64,000 bases of DNA from Fagopyrum homotropicum (lineage: Eukaryota; Streptophyta; Magnoliopsida; Caryophyllales; Polygonaceae): positions 115,304,242 to 115,368,241 of the forward strand of contig BSWB01000006.1 in the NCBI GenBank assembly GCA_033239125.1, in the 5' to 3' direction. A program made the position numbers and the translations under genes. The notes under the pieces are model-generated. The model was not told where the DNA came from. It worked only from the letters and a program-made list of their open reading frames with translations, and ran no database searches. Within the stretch, counting starts at the first letter, position 1. Every line of letters begins with the position of its first letter. Positions 62,867 to 64,000 of the stretch are shown here, in pieces.

Positions 62867-64000
62867 CTATTCGAGTGTAGTGGGTGCAAACTCCTCGGTT
62901 TGGAGCTCCGGTGTATACTTCTTAAGTCGTTGACCGTTCACTTCTAAACTTCCGCTCTTTTCACCCCATACTTCAACTGCACCATGGTGAAAAACATGTT
63001 TGATTACATAAGGTCCAGTCCAACGAGACTTAAGCTTACCTGGAAAGAGCCGAAGTCTCGAATTGAAGAGGAGAACTTGATATCCTTCCTTGAGGTTCTT
63101 TTGAATGATATGCTTATCATGCCAATGCTTTGCTCTTTCCTTATAGATCTTGGCGTTCTCATAAGCGTTTAAGCGGAGTTCTTCAAGCTCGTTAAGGTCC
63201 AAAAGGCGCTTCTCACCCGCTTCCTTCATGCTGAAGTTCAACCACTTAACCGCCCAATACGCTTTATGTTCCAGCTCCACCGGTAAGTAACAAGACTTCG
63301 CATACACAAGGTTGTATGGTGTTGTTCCTATGGGATTCTTGTATGTAGTCCTATAAGCTCACAATGCATCATCTAGTTTCAAAGACCAATCCTTCCTCGT
63401 CTTCGAAACTGTTTTCTCTAGGATGCCCTTGATCTCTCTATTCGAAATCTCCACTTGCCCACTCGTTTGTGGATGATAAGGAGTGGGGATCTTGTGAGTC
63501 ACCCCATACTTAGCTAGTAGAGCTTTGAATCGTCGGGAAATGAAGTGAGAGCCTCCGTCACTAATGATGGTCCGTGGTGTCCCAAACCTTGGGAATATAG
63601 TTCTATTAAAGAACTTAACTACAACCATGGCATTATTAGTTGGAGAGGCAATTGCTTCAACCTATCTCGAAACATAATCTACTGCTAGAAGTATGTATTG
63701 GTTTCCACAAGATGATGGGAAGGGTCCCTTAAAGTCTACTCCCCAAACGTCGAAGATCTCTACCTCCTGAATGTTGTTAAGAGGCATCTCATTTCAGCTG
63801 GATATGTTACCTGTTCTTTGACAAGCATCGCAGTAAAAAACAAAGGTTTGCACATCTTTAAATAAAGTAGGCCAAAAGAAACCAGATTGCAATACCTTAG
63901 CGCTAGTTTTGTTTGAACTAGCGTCTCCTCTACAAGGTAGTGAATGACAATGACGGATGACGCTTTGCATCTCGTCTTCCGGCACACATCTTCGAATGAT
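62867..64000 (-). pseudogene. pol: Element F integrase (continues past the right edge)
   Basis: Retroviral-type integrase of an Athila-like element. The zinc region (63985-63794; HCHSLPCRG, CDACQRTGN) has Asp where D has the second His. The DDE core includes VDFKGPFPSS, a TAG at the Trp of VSRWVEA, then 63628-63359 (IISDGGSHF, YHPQTSGQVEISNREIKGIL). After a TGA at DAL-AYRT the C-terminal part is open from 63307 to 62867 (146 residues; KLKSRWTGPYVIKHVF) and ends just before the hairpin. RT, RNase H and gag would lie to the right. It shows what follows RNase H in a less deleted relative. Confidence 0.9.

Overview
ORGANISM AND OVERALL NATURE. This is repeat-rich nuclear DNA of a flowering plant, probably a eudicot. 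The evidence is Athila-type and chromovirus Ty3/gypsy LTR retrotransposons, tRNA-Asp primer sites, a CACTA transposon with a CACTAGTAC terminus, and captured plant gene exons (QUA2/PMT-type methyltransferase, CDPK, SERAC1-like hydrolase). The species cannot be named. I found no intact host gene, rRNA, tRNA or CRISPR; almost every coding region is a decayed transposon or a captured fragment.  LAYOUT. The window is a nest of insertions. (1) Element A (1-7612 plus 23478-23919, minus strand) is an Athila-type element without integrase. Its 5' LTR is split by a CACTA element. (2) The CACTA (7613-23474, TSD TCT) carries fragments of three host genes in one orientation. It is itself split by (3) element C (7824-19585, plus strand), an Athila-type element with two ~1.74 kb LTRs and TSD ATAAC, inserted in the methyltransferase exon. 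(4) Element B (23976-37595, minus, TSD ATACA) is a further integrase-less Athila copy. Its gag is split by a solo chromovirus LTR (32951-34887, TSD GTGTG). (5) Element D (23920-23975 plus 37596-45882, minus) is an older relative that received A and B. It lost RT and RNase H but kept integrase. (6) D lies in a chromovirus LTR fragment (45883-46911), itself in the pol of chromovirus G (plus, 46912-53967). G also holds a solo LTR (48917-50675, TSD TAAAT) and a MITE-like inverted repeat. (7) 53968-54780 is unassigned. (8) Chromovirus H (minus, 54781-58240) is interrupted by (9) element F, a divergent Athila-type family (minus, 58241 to beyond the right edge).  HOW THE PARTS WORK TOGETHER. The Athila-type elements have the order LTR, tRNA-Asp primer site, gag, protease, RT, RNase H, (integrase), hairpin, a second TATA/inverted-repeat module, an extra ORF of the ATHILA ORF-1 type, a second hairpin with a purine tract, the polypurine tract and the 3' LTR. 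A, B and C lack integrase at the same place, yet B and C have 5-bp target duplications. They look like a non-autonomous lineage mobilised in trans.  MOST UNUSUAL SIGNAL. Each family carries its own short CpG-rich motif, repeated upstream of the LTR TATA box and, in the Athila-type families, again upstream of a TATA box in front of the extra ORF. Family 1 uses CACCTCG-N2-CGAGGTG and family F uses CCACG-N2-CGTGG. They differ in sequence but share the CG-N2-CG geometry and position. The chromovirus LTRs carry repeated CAGGGGCGG.
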